This document shows, piece by piece, positions 24,875 through 33,991 of a stretch of DNA of 64,000 nucleotides. A model generated the notes under the pieces. It saw only the letters and a program-made list of their open reading frames with translations, did no database searches and was not told the DNA's origin. This DNA is from Candidatus Nitrosopelagicus brevis. Lineage in GTDB: Archaea; Thermoproteota; Nitrososphaeria; Nitrososphaerales; Nitrosopumilaceae. Within the stretch, counting starts at the first letter, position 1, and every line of letters starts with the position of its first letter. The translations under genes and the position numbers were made by a program. The stretch is from positions 328,426-392,425 of the forward strand of contig NZ_CP007026.1 of NCBI RefSeq assembly GCF_000812185.1, in the 5' to 3' direction.

Positions 24875-25270
24875 ATGACCGGTCTATTTAGTTATCCAAA
24901 ACGAAAACTTCGAAAATTAATAACTCAAGGTGAATATGAAAAAGCTGAAGAATTCGGCCAGGAATTAGAAGCAAAATTTTCCAAGGATCCTGATTTTCTA
25001 TTCATCATGGGAAGTATGTATTATATGCTAAATGAGGAAGAAAAGACACTACATTACCTTGACAGGGTTTTGGAAATGAATCCATATGATGTTGAATCAT
25101 TGTCTTTAAAATTACGTGTTTATCAATTCCGAGCTGAAAACCAAGAAGATCAAGAATTAAAGCAAAATGAACTTAATGTTGTTATTGATTGCTGTAGAAA
25201 AATTCTAGATGAAACGCCAGATAATTTTCAAGTACGCGATCTCATTACCGAACTAGAATCTCAATCCTGA
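24875..25270 (+). CDS. Tetratricopeptide-repeat protein
   Basis: A 131-residue helical protein with TPR-like helix pairs: KLITQGEYEKAEEFGQELEA, then FLFIMGSMYYMLNEEEKTLH and DRVLEMNPYDVESLSLKLRV. It starts 21 bases after the secreted protein and probably shares its transcript. It lacks a signal peptide, so it would act in the cytoplasm as a protein-interaction module; the partner is unknown. The 3' end overlaps the next minus-strand gene by 10 bp. Confidence 0.8.
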   Translation: MTGLFSYPKRKLRKLITQGEYEKAEEFGQELEAKFSKDPDFLFIMGSMYYMLNEEEKTLHYLDRVLEMNPYDVESLSLKLRVYQFRAENQEDQELKQNELNVVIDCCRKILDETPDNFQVRDLITELESQS

Positions 25271-25749
25271 CTATTTTTCAATAGATACACATTTTCCAAA
25301 AGCCATTCACAAAATTCTATAACTGGTTGAGTGAATTCATACCAGATATGTAGTGAATGTGGAAGGATATCGATTTTATCTTGTATATTGCCATTAAAAA
25401 TTATTCTTACGCCTTCCTTGTCCTCATACATGTATGCGTCTTCTGTTTTGATATCTCCTAAAATTTCTAAAGCCTTTTCTTTAATTATTTCTCTGTCCAT
25501 AGGAAACCGTTTTTTTTCCATATCTATAATTAGACTAAGGTCTTGTTTTCCATACATCTCAAAGTTATCTATTTTTCCTTCATGTGGAAAATTAACTAAT
25601 AACTCAATATTGTATTTTTTACCAACTTTCTTGCCTATTTCACCAATTTCTTTGTAAGCCATCCCTGGATTTTTTTTTAATAGAAAACGTATTTGTGGTA
25701 AATTTGATTTTAATGTTTTTTGTAAATCCTCTGTAATTGTTTTAAACAT
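25261..25749 (-). CDS. Uncharacterised 162-residue protein
   Basis: Not recognised. A charged protein: helical N-terminus (TITEDLQKTLKSNLPQIRFL), a middle alpha/beta region with MYGKQDLSLIIDMEKKRFPM and DKEGVRIIFNGNIQDK, and a helical C-terminus (IWYEFTQPVIEFCEWLLENV). There is no signal peptide or cysteine motif. It stands alone on the minus strand between the TPR gene and a gene of opposite orientation. Confidence 0.65.
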   Translation of the reverse strand: MFKTITEDLQKTLKSNLPQIRFLLKKNPGMAYKEIGEIGKKVGKKYNIELLVNFPHEGKIDNFEMYGKQDLSLIIDMEKKRFPMDREIIKEKALEILGDIKTEDAYMYEDKEGVRIIFNGNIQDKIDILPHSLHIWYEFTQPVIEFCEWLLENVYLLKNSQD

Positions 25750-25813
25750 ATTCCATATTTGGATAATGCCATATTTAGATTAGTTTTTTTAGAATAGAAT
25801 ATCTGGAATAAAC

Positions 25814-26473
25814 ATGGCAATGCCCATGAATAATGATGAAATGGATCCTGATGAAGGAGGAGCCGAAAGAACATCAAATGTTACTGATTACAAAAGAACA
25901 TGTATTGATTTTATTGAAGACATATCCGGAAGTTATTTTGAATGGATAGATTACTATTCTAAGAATAAACAAATTGATGAAAATGAAGATAAGAAAAGAA
26001 GAACTGAAATTTCAGCTGTAGTAGAAAAAACAAACACTTGGCTAGCAAAAGTTCCTATGACTATCAAAGCTGTTGATGTTGTAATGAATGACGGAATACA
26101 AAAAATGGCCGAATCAACTGCAGGAAAACCATTCCAAATTGGAGTTTTTATTAATAAAATATCTGAATACACAATGGCAAAACCAGGAATAATTGACATT
26201 CATGTAAAAGCTTCGGGAAGAGATGGAAGAAACGTAAAGCTAGGTTCTCATGCTCAGGATGAGAGATTTAGAATTGAATCTACAGGAAAAGTATTTTTTG
26301 ATGAAGAAAATATTCCTAAAAATGAATTTGATACAATGGATATACATCTAAAACTTAATGCTAGTAAATGTGTTCAAAGAGATGTTATTTCATTTACCGT
26401 TATAGTCAGTGAAATGAAAGATGGAAATGAATATGACCGTAGAGGCTTATCTACTATAATCCATATTGTCTAA
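25814..26473 (+). CDS. Uncharacterised 219-residue protein
   Basis: Not recognised. It opens with an acidic Met-rich stretch (MAMPMNNDEMDPDEGGAERT); the in-frame ATGs at 25820, 25826 and 25841 make the exact start uncertain. Residues 25-100 are helical and 115-219 beta-rich, the latter with FDTMDIHLKLNASKCVQRDV and SFTVIVSEMKDGNEYDRRG. No signal peptide is present. It is convergent with the nitroreductase-like gene (4-bp overlap). Confidence 0.65.
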   Translation: MAMPMNNDEMDPDEGGAERTSNVTDYKRTCIDFIEDISGSYFEWIDYYSKNKQIDENEDKKRRTEISAVVEKTNTWLAKVPMTIKAVDVVMNDGIQKMAESTAGKPFQIGVFINKISEYTMAKPGIIDIHVKASGRDGRNVKLGSHAQDERFRIESTGKVFFDEENIPKNEFDTMDIHLKLNASKCVQRDVISFTVIVSEMKDGNEYDRRGLSTIIHIV

Positions 26474-26799
26474 CTATTATCCAATAATTTTATCTCTAGT
26501 ACTATTCTTGCTTCTTTTTGTCTACTTTCTTCTGTATACTTCAAATTTGAAATCTTCTGCGCAAGTTCATCTTCTTCAACTAGTCTAGCTAAACCTGAAA
26601 ATTCATTTCCGTCAAACTCCACTTTTACTTGCGGATGTGCAATAGCATTTTTTAACCAATCACTATTTGGATTTCGCCTAGAAAAATAAATCATATCGTT
26701 GTAAGTAACAGCTTTTGCCCACACTTTGTGTTCTTTTCCTGATTTCCTACCTTTAGTTTTTAGTATAGCTTTGAATGTTAAATTGTTAATAATTTTCAT
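26470..26799 (-). CDS. Deazaflavin/FMN-dependent nitroreductase-like protein
   Basis: A 109-residue split beta-barrel protein of the deazaflavin-dependent nitroreductase (DUF385) group. Recognisable parts are LKTKGRKSGKEHKVWAKAV near the start, then YFSRRNPNSDWLKNAIAHP and VKVEFDGNEFSGLARLVEE. Members bind F420 or FMN; thaumarchaea make F420, so that cofactor is plausible. The family is usually 110-150 residues, so this is a short form. A small membrane-peptide ORF lies three bases upstream on the same strand. Confidence 0.75.
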   Translation of the reverse strand: MKIINNLTFKAILKTKGRKSGKEHKVWAKAVTYNDMIYFSRRNPNSDWLKNAIAHPQVKVEFDGNEFSGLARLVEEDELAQKISNLKYTEESRQKEARIVLEIKLLDNS

Positions 26800-26801
26800 C
26801 T

Positions 26802-26888
26802 TTACCTAAATGCCATAACAAATCCAAACATTGCAATAACACATGAACCGCCAACGCCCACCAAATACATGATTTTGTTTCCTTGCAT
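26802..26888 (-). CDS. Possible 28-residue single-helix membrane peptide
   Basis: ATG at 26888 to TAA at 26802, two bases before the start of the nitroreductase-like gene. The sequence MQGNKIMYLVGVGGSCVIAM leads into a hydrophobic stretch ending in FR, i.e. one TM helix with a basic flank on each side. AT-rich promoter-like DNA lies upstream. So short an ORF could be chance, but the position and hydrophobicity are suggestive. Confidence 0.4.
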   Translation of the reverse strand: MQGNKIMYLVGVGGSCVIAMFGFVMAFR

Positions 26889-26971
26889 AAATTGAATTAT
26901 ATCATAGATTATTTAAAATATGTAGCATTTTCTTTAGGAAGTAAATTATATTCTCATTCTCAAAGTTAGTT

Positions 26972-27976
26972 ATGAACGCTATAGAGATTAATTCCTTAAC
27001 AAAAAATTTTAAAAATTCTACGGCTGTGGATAATATCTCTCTTAGTGTAGAAGAAGGTGAAATTTTTGGATTTCTAGGTCCAAATGGTGCTGGGAAGAGT
27101 ACTACGATGATGATTTTAACAACATTACTGAAACCTACATCTGGAAATGCATCTGTTTATGGGCATGATGTAATCACAAATCCTTCAAACGTTCGTAAGA
27201 ATATTGGATTTGTTCAACAAGAAATTGGAATTGATGAATATCTCACTGCTCGAGAAAATCTACAATTTCAATGCAAGATAAGTCAAATTCCTAAGGAACA
27301 AACCCAAAAACGAATAGAAGAGGTAATTGATTTAGTTGAATTAACTGAAAAACAAGATGAACAATCAATCACATTTTCTGGCGGAATGAGAAAAAGACTT
27401 GATATTGCTTGTGGTCTAATTCATAGACCGAAAGTCCTATTCTTGGATGAGCCTACGGTTGGGTTGGATATTCAAACACGAAGGAAAATTTGGGAATACA
27501 TACGAAAAATTCACAAAGAGTTTGGAATGACAATTTTTGTTTCAACACACTATATGGAAGAAGCAGATAGTTTGTGTGACAGAGTTGGTATTATTGATTA
27601 TGGGAAAATTCAGATAGTTGATACTCCTGAATCTATGAAAAATAAACTAGAAACTGACATGATTACATTTTCTATAATTCCTGATGAAAATAAACAAGAA
27701 CAATTCATAAATAAAATTAAATCATTTGAACTTACAAAAAATGTTGAGATTAACGGAAACAATATGGTCGTTCAATCTTCTAATTCAACTCAAGTGATAC
27801 CAAAAATCTTCCAAGCATCATCTGAATTTGGAATATCTATTGATTCATTCGTATTGAACAAACCAACGTTAGATGATGTTTTCATTTCACATACTGGACA
27901 TAATTTACGTGATGACACTACTGGTAAATTTAACAAAAGAAAGGAATTCAATCAATCAAGGAGACGTGCACTATGA
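26972..27976 (+). CDS. ABC transporter ATP-binding protein (DrrA/CcmA type)
   Basis: ATPase of an ABC-2 exporter, 334 residues. Walker A GPNGAGKST (about residues 35-43), Q loop GFVQQEIGID, signature FSGGMRKRLDIA, Walker B VLFLDEPTVGLD and the His switch FVSTHYMEEAD are all present. The C-terminal 100 residues are the usual DrrA-type extension. It overlaps the permease gene by four bases. Likely an exporter of a lipid, drug or surface-polymer; substrate not readable. Confidence 0.93.
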   Translation: MNAIEINSLTKNFKNSTAVDNISLSVEEGEIFGFLGPNGAGKSTTMMILTTLLKPTSGNASVYGHDVITNPSNVRKNIGFVQQEIGIDEYLTARENLQFQCKISQIPKEQTQKRIEEVIDLVELTEKQDEQSITFSGGMRKRLDIACGLIHRPKVLFLDEPTVGLDIQTRRKIWEYIRKIHKEFGMTIFVSTHYMEEADSLCDRVGIIDYGKIQIVDTPESMKNKLETDMITFSIIPDENKQEQFINKIKSFELTKNVEINGNNMVVQSSNSTQVIPKIFQASSEFGISIDSFVLNKPTLDDVFISHTGHNLRDDTTGKFNKRKEFNQSRRRAL

Positions 27977-28749
27977 TTATTCATGATACATATGCAATTT
28001 TTTGGCGTGAAATGAAACGTTATAGAAAATCAAAGAGTGGTGTAATAATTCGATTAATTCAACCTGCAATATGGATTGTAGTTATGGGAAATATCTTTGC
28101 TGGAACTCAACCGTTGATACAATCAGTTGGATTTGATGGTGAATATATTGAATTCATGGCTCCAGGAGTTTTGATTTTAACTGCAATATTCACTAGTATT
28201 TTTGGTGGTGTAAACACCTTATGGGACAGACGTTATGGTTTCATGAATAAAGCGCTAACATCTCCAATCTCACGCTCATCAATTGCATTAGGAAAAATGC
28301 TTGCAATATCTATGATTGCTGCATTTCAATCAAGTTTGATTCTTGGTATGGCGCTGGCACTTGGTGTTAGTATGCCTCATCTTTGGATGATTGCCCCAAT
28401 TATGGGAATTGTAATATTATTCTCAATTGGTTTTTCAGGAATTTCTGTTATGGTTGCAGCTGCTGCAAAATCCCAAGAAACATTCTGGGGAATAATTAAT
28501 TTTTTAGGAATGCCATTATTCTTGCTTAGTCCTGCATTATTCCCACTTGAATTAATGCCAGATTGGCTTGCATCTGTTGCAGCCTTTAATCCTGTTAGTT
28601 ATACTGTAATTCTTGTAAGAGAGATGATGTCTGGTTATGTCGATAGTCTGTCTGCAATGACTAGTATCGCTGTTTTAGGAATATTTAGTATCTTAATGAT
28701 TGGTCTTGCAAGTTATGTATTCACTCGTGACGTCAACAAGCCCTTTTAG
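27973..28749 (+). CDS. ABC-2 type transporter permease
   Basis: Membrane subunit of 258 residues with six TM helices. It matches the ABC-2 family: GVIIRLIQPAIWIVVMGNIF, the EFMAPGVLILTAIFTSIFGG segment, and FLLSPALFPLELMPDWLASV followed by NPVSYTVILVREMM. It forms one unit with the ATPase upstream. The C-terminus ends with FTRDVNKPF. A gap of 115 bp separates it from the large secreted protein. Confidence 0.93.
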   Translation: MIIHDTYAIFWREMKRYRKSKSGVIIRLIQPAIWIVVMGNIFAGTQPLIQSVGFDGEYIEFMAPGVLILTAIFTSIFGGVNTLWDRRYGFMNKALTSPISRSSIALGKMLAISMIAAFQSSLILGMALALGVSMPHLWMIAPIMGIVILFSIGFSGISVMVAAAAKSQETFWGIINFLGMPLFLLSPALFPLELMPDWLASVAAFNPVSYTVILVREMMSGYVDSLSAMTSIAVLGIFSILMIGLASYVFTRDVNKPF

Positions 28750-28864
28750 GTATAATTTCAAAGCAAATTCCCTCTTAAACACCGCAAAGTCACTCAATTT
28801 TTGACAAGAATTGTAAAAAATACTCACACGGTTGATCTTGAGGACATTTTTAGAGCATTTCTTG

Positions 28865-31800
28865 ATGCATCTACAGATATTCCTAGTCTTAGCATTGACT
28901 GTATCGTTAGCTGGTATTTCATATATTGAAAATGTTAATGCTGCAAGTGGTCATAATTTTGAATCTCAATGGGGGCAAGCAGGAATTTTCAAATCTGGAT
29001 TTTTCTTAAGCCCTCAACATTTGGCATTTGATTCAGAAAATAATGTCTATGTAACTGATCTTGGAAACTCGCGTGTTCAGAAATTTGATTCTACAGGAAA
29101 TTTTCTTATCGAGTGGGGAAATAGAGGAAGTAGTGATGGAGAATTTGGACATCCTACCGGAATTGCCGTTTCTGATGAATTTGTATTTGTAGTTGATAAC
29201 AAAAATCATAATATACAAAAATTTACTCTTGATGGAGAATTTATTTCAAAATGGGGTGGATTCGGAAAAGATAATGGATTTTTTAAATCTCCACGCGGAA
29301 TAATTGTTTCTGATTATGAATCTGTTTATGTTGTAGATTCTGGTAATGCAAGAATTCAAAAATTTACTCTTGACGGAGAATTCATTTCTGGTTTTGGACA
29401 AAGTGGGAAACGTGGAGGTAATTTTGTTAGCCCTGTAGATATTGCAATTAATTCTGATAAAATTTATGTAACTGATCCAAATCAAAATAAAATTATTGTC
29501 TTTGATTTAGAAGGTAATTTAGAGAATATATTCAATGACAGTATTGGTGGTAAACCAATTTATCCTGAAGGAATAATTTTTGATGAAGAAGATAATTTTT
29601 ACATTGTTGATTATAGGAATAATAGAATAATTCATTACAATGAATTTGGTGTTTCATTATCTATATTTGGCCAAATGGGAAATGATAACGGCCATTTCAA
29701 ATTTCCAAAAGATGTTGCTATATCAAATGATGGATATCTTTTCATCACTGACACACAAGGACATCGTATACAAAAATTTTCCACTCCTTTAGTTCAGAAT
29801 TCTCTAATAATTGAAGAAGAACAAAACCTGCAAACAGAAATTACTCCTGAATCTGAAAAAATTGAAGATGTCAAGACTCCATTACAACCTGTAATCCCTA
29901 TTCCAAATGATTTCCAAAAACCTGTAATTTTAGTTCCTGAAGATATTTTGGTGGAGGCAACTGGACCATTAACCTCCATAGATATTGGCGAGGCAATGGC
30001 AACTGATGAAAGTGGAATTTATTCTCTAACAAATAATGCTCCATCCTCATTTCCTCTAGGAATTAACACTATAATCTGGACTGCTGTTGATGGTGCTGGA
30101 AATATGGCCATTGCTTCTCAAACAGTCACAATCCAAGATTCCACTCCACCAAAAATTTCTGCCATAGATGATATTTCCCTAGAAGCAAAATCATCTAGTC
30201 AAAATCTGGTAACATTGACTATTCCTGAAATATATGATGAAGTAGGTGTAATGTCAACCACTAACGATGCACCAGAAGTATTCCCACTTGGTGAAACAAT
30301 CGTAACTTGGACTGCAACTGACGTTATAGGAAACATCTCAAATCTTAGCCAATCAATTATTTTGGTAGATTCAACTGCCCCTCGTATTGCATTTTCTGAA
30401 GATTTAATTATTGAAGCATCTAGTTTAGAAGAAAATATACTTGAATTAGTTATTCCCGAAACATCGGACGATGTTGAGGTCATATCAGTAACTAACGATG
30501 CACCTACAGTATTTCCACTTGGTGAAACAATCGTAACTTGGACTGCAACAGACTCTTCAGGCAATTCTTCATCACAATCTTATACAATTACATTCGTAGA
30601 TACAATTATTCCTGAAATTTTAACCTCTGACGAAACATTTGAAGCAACTATCTTTGGTGGGACAAACACACCATTAGAATTTCCAGAAATTATTGACATT
30701 CAAAATGCAGAATTAACTAACGATGCTCCTACAGTATTTCCACTTGGTGAAACAATCGTAACTTGGACTGCAACAGACTCTTCAGGCAACTCCGCCTCAG
30801 CAACTCAAACTATAATCGTAGTTGACACAACTTCTCCAATTCTCATTGCACCTGAAAATCTCACAATAGAAGCCGAGAGTACACTAACTCAAATTGAAAA
30901 TCTTGGTGAATTTGTTGCTGAGGATATATCTGGAATAACCACAGTCACTAACGATGCACCAGAAGTATTCCCACTTGGTGAAACAATCGTAACTTGGACT
31001 GCAACAGACGATTATGGTAATTCAATATCAAATACTCAATCAATCACTGTTTTAGATACAATTTCACCTGTAATTATGGCACCATCTGATTTCCAACTTG
31101 AGGCTAGTCATATTGAAAATAATGTCATTGATCTAATTGGCGTTAGAGCATCAGATGATGTTGAAGTTATATCCATCACTAACGATGCACCTACAGTATT
31201 TCCACTTGGTGAAACAATCGTAACTTGGACTGCAACAGACTCTTCAGGCAACTCAGCTTCAGATTCACAACAAATTTCAGTTATAGATACAACCATTCCA
31301 TCTATCATCGCTCCAAATGATATTCAAGTTGAGATATATGATAAATTAGGTGTGGAAATTGATACTGGTATTCCTACATCTGATGATGTTATCGATTCTC
31401 AACCTGTAATCACTAACGATGCTCCTACAGTATTTCCACTTGGTGAAACAATCGTAACTTGGACTGCAACAGACTCTTCAGGCAACTCCGCCTCAGCAAC
31501 TCAAACTATAACCGTAGTTGACACAACTTCTCCAATTCTCATTGCACCTGAATCAATAATACAAGAAGCAATTAATCATGAAGCAAATCCTGTAAGAATT
31601 GGAATTTCTGAATATACTGACATAATGGATATAACATCAATCACTAACGATGCACCAGAAGTATTTCCACTTGGTGAAACAATCGTAACTTGGACTGCAA
31701 CAGACTCTTCAGGCAACTCCGCCTCAGCAACTCAAACTATAACCGTAGTTGACACAACTTCTCCGGTAGTAGAAAATTTTGATTCATTAACATTTGAAGC

Positions 31801-33037
31801 AACAGCTCAAAATGCTAATTTGGTTGAAATACCTTTGATTACTGCATCTGATAATACTGAAATTATATCAATCACTAACGATGCACCTGTTTTATTTGAA
31901 TTTGGAACCACTATCATAAATTGGTCTGTTGTTGATATTATTGGCAATCAATCTGTTGTAGAACAACAAATTGACATAATCGACACAACTCTACCAACAA
32001 TCATATCTCCTGTTGATGTGGAAGTTGAAGCAACATCCATGGAAAACAATCTTGTTGAATTTGGATTCGCAGAAGCATCTGATCAGGTTGAAATATCAAC
32101 AATCACTAACGATGCACCTACCGTATTTCCACTTGGTGAAACAATCATAATCTGGACTGCAACAGACTCTTCAGGCAACTCCGCTTCAGCAACTCAAACC
32201 ATAACCGTAGTTGACACAACTGCCCCAGTCATAACTACTCCTGAGAATATAACATCAAATGCAACTTCAAAATTAAATAATATTGTAGAACTAGAACAAA
32301 TTTCGGTAATTGATTCTATCAGTACTGTTCAAATCACAAATAATGCTCCATCATACTATGAATTTGGTGAAACAATCGTAACTTGGACTGCAACAGACTC
32401 TTCAGGCAACTCCGCCTCAGCAACTCAAACTATAACCGTAGTTGACACAACTGCCCCAGTCATAACTACTCCTCAAAACATCATTGTAGATGCTGTAAAT
32501 ACTGAAACTCTCCTTGAAATTGGATCGGCAACTATAGATGATATTATTGATGATAGACCAATTATTACTAACGATTCACCTACAGTATTCCCACTTGGTG
32601 AAACAATCGTAACTTGGACTGCAACTGACAAATTTGGAAACACATCCTCATCCTTGCAAACAATTTCTGTCCAAACATGTGGGAATGATCCTTTATCATA
32701 CAATCTGATTGTCGGTTCTGAAGAAGATGATATACTAATTGGTACTGCATTATCTGACTTAATTTTTGCAAATGGTGGAGATGATATTATTTCTGGTGAT
32801 AAAGGAAATGATTGTATTCTTGCAGGTGATGGTGATGATATAATTTTTGGAAATCAAGGTAATGATCATATTTCTGGTCAAGGAGGTAATGACATCATTA
32901 AAGGTCAATCAGGTGAAGACTTTGTCTTTGGAGGTCTAGGATTAGACGTTATTGATGGTGGAGATGATATTGATACCTGTAAAGTAATTGATGAACAAAG
33001 TTATGATATTGTAATAAAGTGTGAGTCAAATGAATAA
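28865..33037 (+). CDS. Giant secreted NHL-HYR-RTX repeat protein
   Basis: About 1390 residues. A signal peptide from the ATG at 28865 (HLQIFLVLALTVSLAGISYI) ends near NAAS; a TTG at 28832 would add 11 residues. The N-terminal part (about residues 40-310) has five or six NHL-type blades, for example FDSTGNFLIEWGNRGSSDGE and FGHPTGIAVSDEFVFVVDN. Then come twelve HYR-type repeats of 77 residues (FPLGETIVTWTATDSSGNS). The end is an RTX-like block with NGGDDIISGDKGND and GGNDIIKGQSGED. It is probably a calcium-binding surface or adhesive protein. I see no C-terminal membrane anchor. Confidence 0.88.
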   Translation: MHLQIFLVLALTVSLAGISYIENVNAASGHNFESQWGQAGIFKSGFFLSPQHLAFDSENNVYVTDLGNSRVQKFDSTGNFLIEWGNRGSSDGEFGHPTGIAVSDEFVFVVDNKNHNIQKFTLDGEFISKWGGFGKDNGFFKSPRGIIVSDYESVYVVDSGNARIQKFTLDGEFISGFGQSGKRGGNFVSPVDIAINSDKIYVTDPNQNKIIVFDLEGNLENIFNDSIGGKPIYPEGIIFDEEDNFYIVDYRNNRIIHYNEFGVSLSIFGQMGNDNGHFKFPKDVAISNDGYLFITDTQGHRIQKFSTPLVQNSLIIEEEQNLQTEITPESEKIEDVKTPLQPVIPIPNDFQKPVILVPEDILVEATGPLTSIDIGEAMATDESGIYSLTNNAPSSFPLGINTIIWTAVDGAGNMAIASQTVTIQDSTPPKISAIDDISLEAKSSSQNLVTLTIPEIYDEVGVMSTTNDAPEVFPLGETIVTWTATDVIGNISNLSQSIILVDSTAPRIAFSEDLIIEASSLEENILELVIPETSDDVEVISVTNDAPTVFPLGETIVTWTATDSSGNSSSQSYTITFVDTIIPEILTSDETFEATIFGGTNTPLEFPEIIDIQNAELTNDAPTVFPLGETIVTWTATDSSGNSASATQTIIVVDTTSPILIAPENLTIEAESTLTQIENLGEFVAEDISGITTVTNDAPEVFPLGETIVTWTATDDYGNSISNTQSITVLDTISPVIMAPSDFQLEASHIENNVIDLIGVRASDDVEVISITNDAPTVFPLGETIVTWTATDSSGNSASDSQQISVIDTTIPSIIAPNDIQVEIYDKLGVEIDTGIPTSDDVIDSQPVITNDAPTVFPLGETIVTWTATDSSGNSASATQTITVVDTTSPILIAPESIIQEAINHEANPVRIGISEYTDIMDITSITNDAPEVFPLGETIVTWTATDSSGNSASATQTITVVDTTSPVVENFDSLTFEATAQNANLVEIPLITASDNTEIISITNDAPVLFEFGTTIINWSVVDIIGNQSVVEQQIDIIDTTLPTIISPVDVEVEATSMENNLVEFGFAEASDQVEISTITNDAPTVFPLGETIIIWTATDSSGNSASATQTITVVDTTAPVITTPENITSNATSKLNNIVELEQISVIDSISTVQITNNAPSYYEFGETIVTWTATDSSGNSASATQTITVVDTTAPVITTPQNIIVDAVNTETLLEIGSATIDDIIDDRPIITNDSPTVFPLGETIVTWTATDKFGNTSSSLQTISVQTCGNDPLSYNLIVGSEEDDILIGTALSDLIFANGGDDIISGDKGNDCILAGDGDDIIFGNQGNDHISGQGGNDIIKGQSGEDFVFGGLGLDVIDGGDDIDTCKVIDEQSYDIVIKCESNE
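29930..32680 (+). repeat. Twelve tandem HYR-type repeats, 231-bp period
   Basis: Copies of the core CTTGGTGAAACAATCGTAAC occur near 30287, 30518, 30743, 30974, 31205, 31439, 31670, 32132 and 32594, with variants near 30056, 31901 and 32363. Almost all spacings are 231 bp (77 codons); one is 225 and one 234. Cores are close to identical at DNA level while flanks differ, which suggests recent duplication or gene conversion. Confidence 0.9.
32740..32990 (+). repeat. RTX-like glycine/aspartate nonapeptide repeats
   Basis: The coding sequence gives about eight consecutive GGxGxDxxx-like units: GTALSDLIF, NGGDDIISG, KGNDCILAG, DGDDIIFGN, QGNDHISGQ, GGNDIIKGQ, SGEDFVFGG, DVIDGGDDI. In hemolysin-type proteins such units fold into a calcium-binding beta roll. 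They form the C-terminus of the large secreted protein. Confidence 0.85.
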
Positions 33038-33944
33038 AATTCTAATAATTCTTGCAACACTTGCAATAACAAGTGTACTTGTCTCATCTTCACTTCCTGA
33101 TTCTGAAGCAAAGTTATGGGATTTTTTAGTTGATATTGAATTTCTAAAAAGCCCAATCAATGAAGGAAAAAATCCAATACTAATTGGTACTGTAGTTGAT
33201 CATGCCTACCGTCCATTATCAAACATTGACGTAAAACTAACTATTGCAGGAGAGTCTCACATGTTGAAAACAGACGGAAATGGTGAGTTTGGTAAACAAA
33301 TTGATGTGAGTGAACTCAAACCTCGTACATACTCTATACTTGTTTTTGCTACTGATGAAAATGGAAAGAAGGGTATGGCACGTACAACCTTGGAAGTATC
33401 TGGTCATACAGAAAAATCTGCAAAATATGAAAGACAATTGGAATCTATGGAATTGGCAAATGACTTATCCAAACTTCGTCTAAATTCAAATGATCCGATA
33501 TCGGTAATCTTATATCAACATTATTTGAAATTACAAGAAAATGCAGCTCAAGCAAAATATGAAGAAAAATTGTTGGACCTTCCTCAACAAAAAATTCGTG
33601 ATGCTAGACAAATGATACATGAAAAATTGACGCAATCCATAGATGAACGCCCACTTATCACTCGAGCTTTTGACGATTCAACAAAATTAGGTAAATTTTT
33701 ACAAAACCTTGATGATGAAAAGCGAACACTCTTTGAGTTACAACTCAACTCTACAAAATTACGTTTTAGTGAAGCTCAAAATATAATGCAAGATATTTTG
33801 AAAAATGGAGGAACTACAAGTGATGCCAGAGCTGCATATTTTGATTATCTTTCTATAACTCAAGAAGAAATGAACTCATTCACACAAAATATTGAAAAAA
33901 CAGAAATTTCTTCTAAACCAATAACAAATTCCACAGAAAATTAA
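33030..33944 (+). CDS. Secreted protein with Ig-like/carboxypeptidase-regulatory domain
   Basis: A 304-residue exported protein. The ATG at 33030 begins a signal peptide (MNKILIILATLAITSVLVSS) and overlaps the end of the giant protein by 8 bp; a GTG at 33021 would add three residues. Residues 35-115 form a beta domain with VDHAYRPLSNIDVKLTIAGE and GNGEFGKQIDVSELKPRTY, like carboxypeptidase regulatory or Ig-like modules. The rest (about 120-290) is helical. Overlap with the giant gene suggests the two are made together and may interact at the surface. Confidence 0.75.
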   Translation: MNKILIILATLAITSVLVSSSLPDSEAKLWDFLVDIEFLKSPINEGKNPILIGTVVDHAYRPLSNIDVKLTIAGESHMLKTDGNGEFGKQIDVSELKPRTYSILVFATDENGKKGMARTTLEVSGHTEKSAKYERQLESMELANDLSKLRLNSNDPISVILYQHYLKLQENAAQAKYEEKLLDLPQQKIRDARQMIHEKLTQSIDERPLITRAFDDSTKLGKFLQNLDDEKRTLFELQLNSTKLRFSEAQNIMQDILKNGGTTSDARAAYFDYLSITQEEMNSFTQNIEKTEISSKPITNSTEN

Positions 33945-33991
33945 CCAAATTTCTGTTAGATTAATAATTCCCTAATCTATACAAAATCATA

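Noticed and set aside
17103-26888. Possible integrated element or genomic island around the tRNA genes
   Set aside because: Three tRNAs and many unknown genes suggested it, but there is no integrase, no duplicated tRNA 3' end, and base composition looks like the rest of the window.
29930-32680. Regular repeats considered as a CRISPR array
   Set aside because: Repeats are 231 bp apart, in frame and encode HYR-type modules; spacing and unit length do not fit CRISPR.
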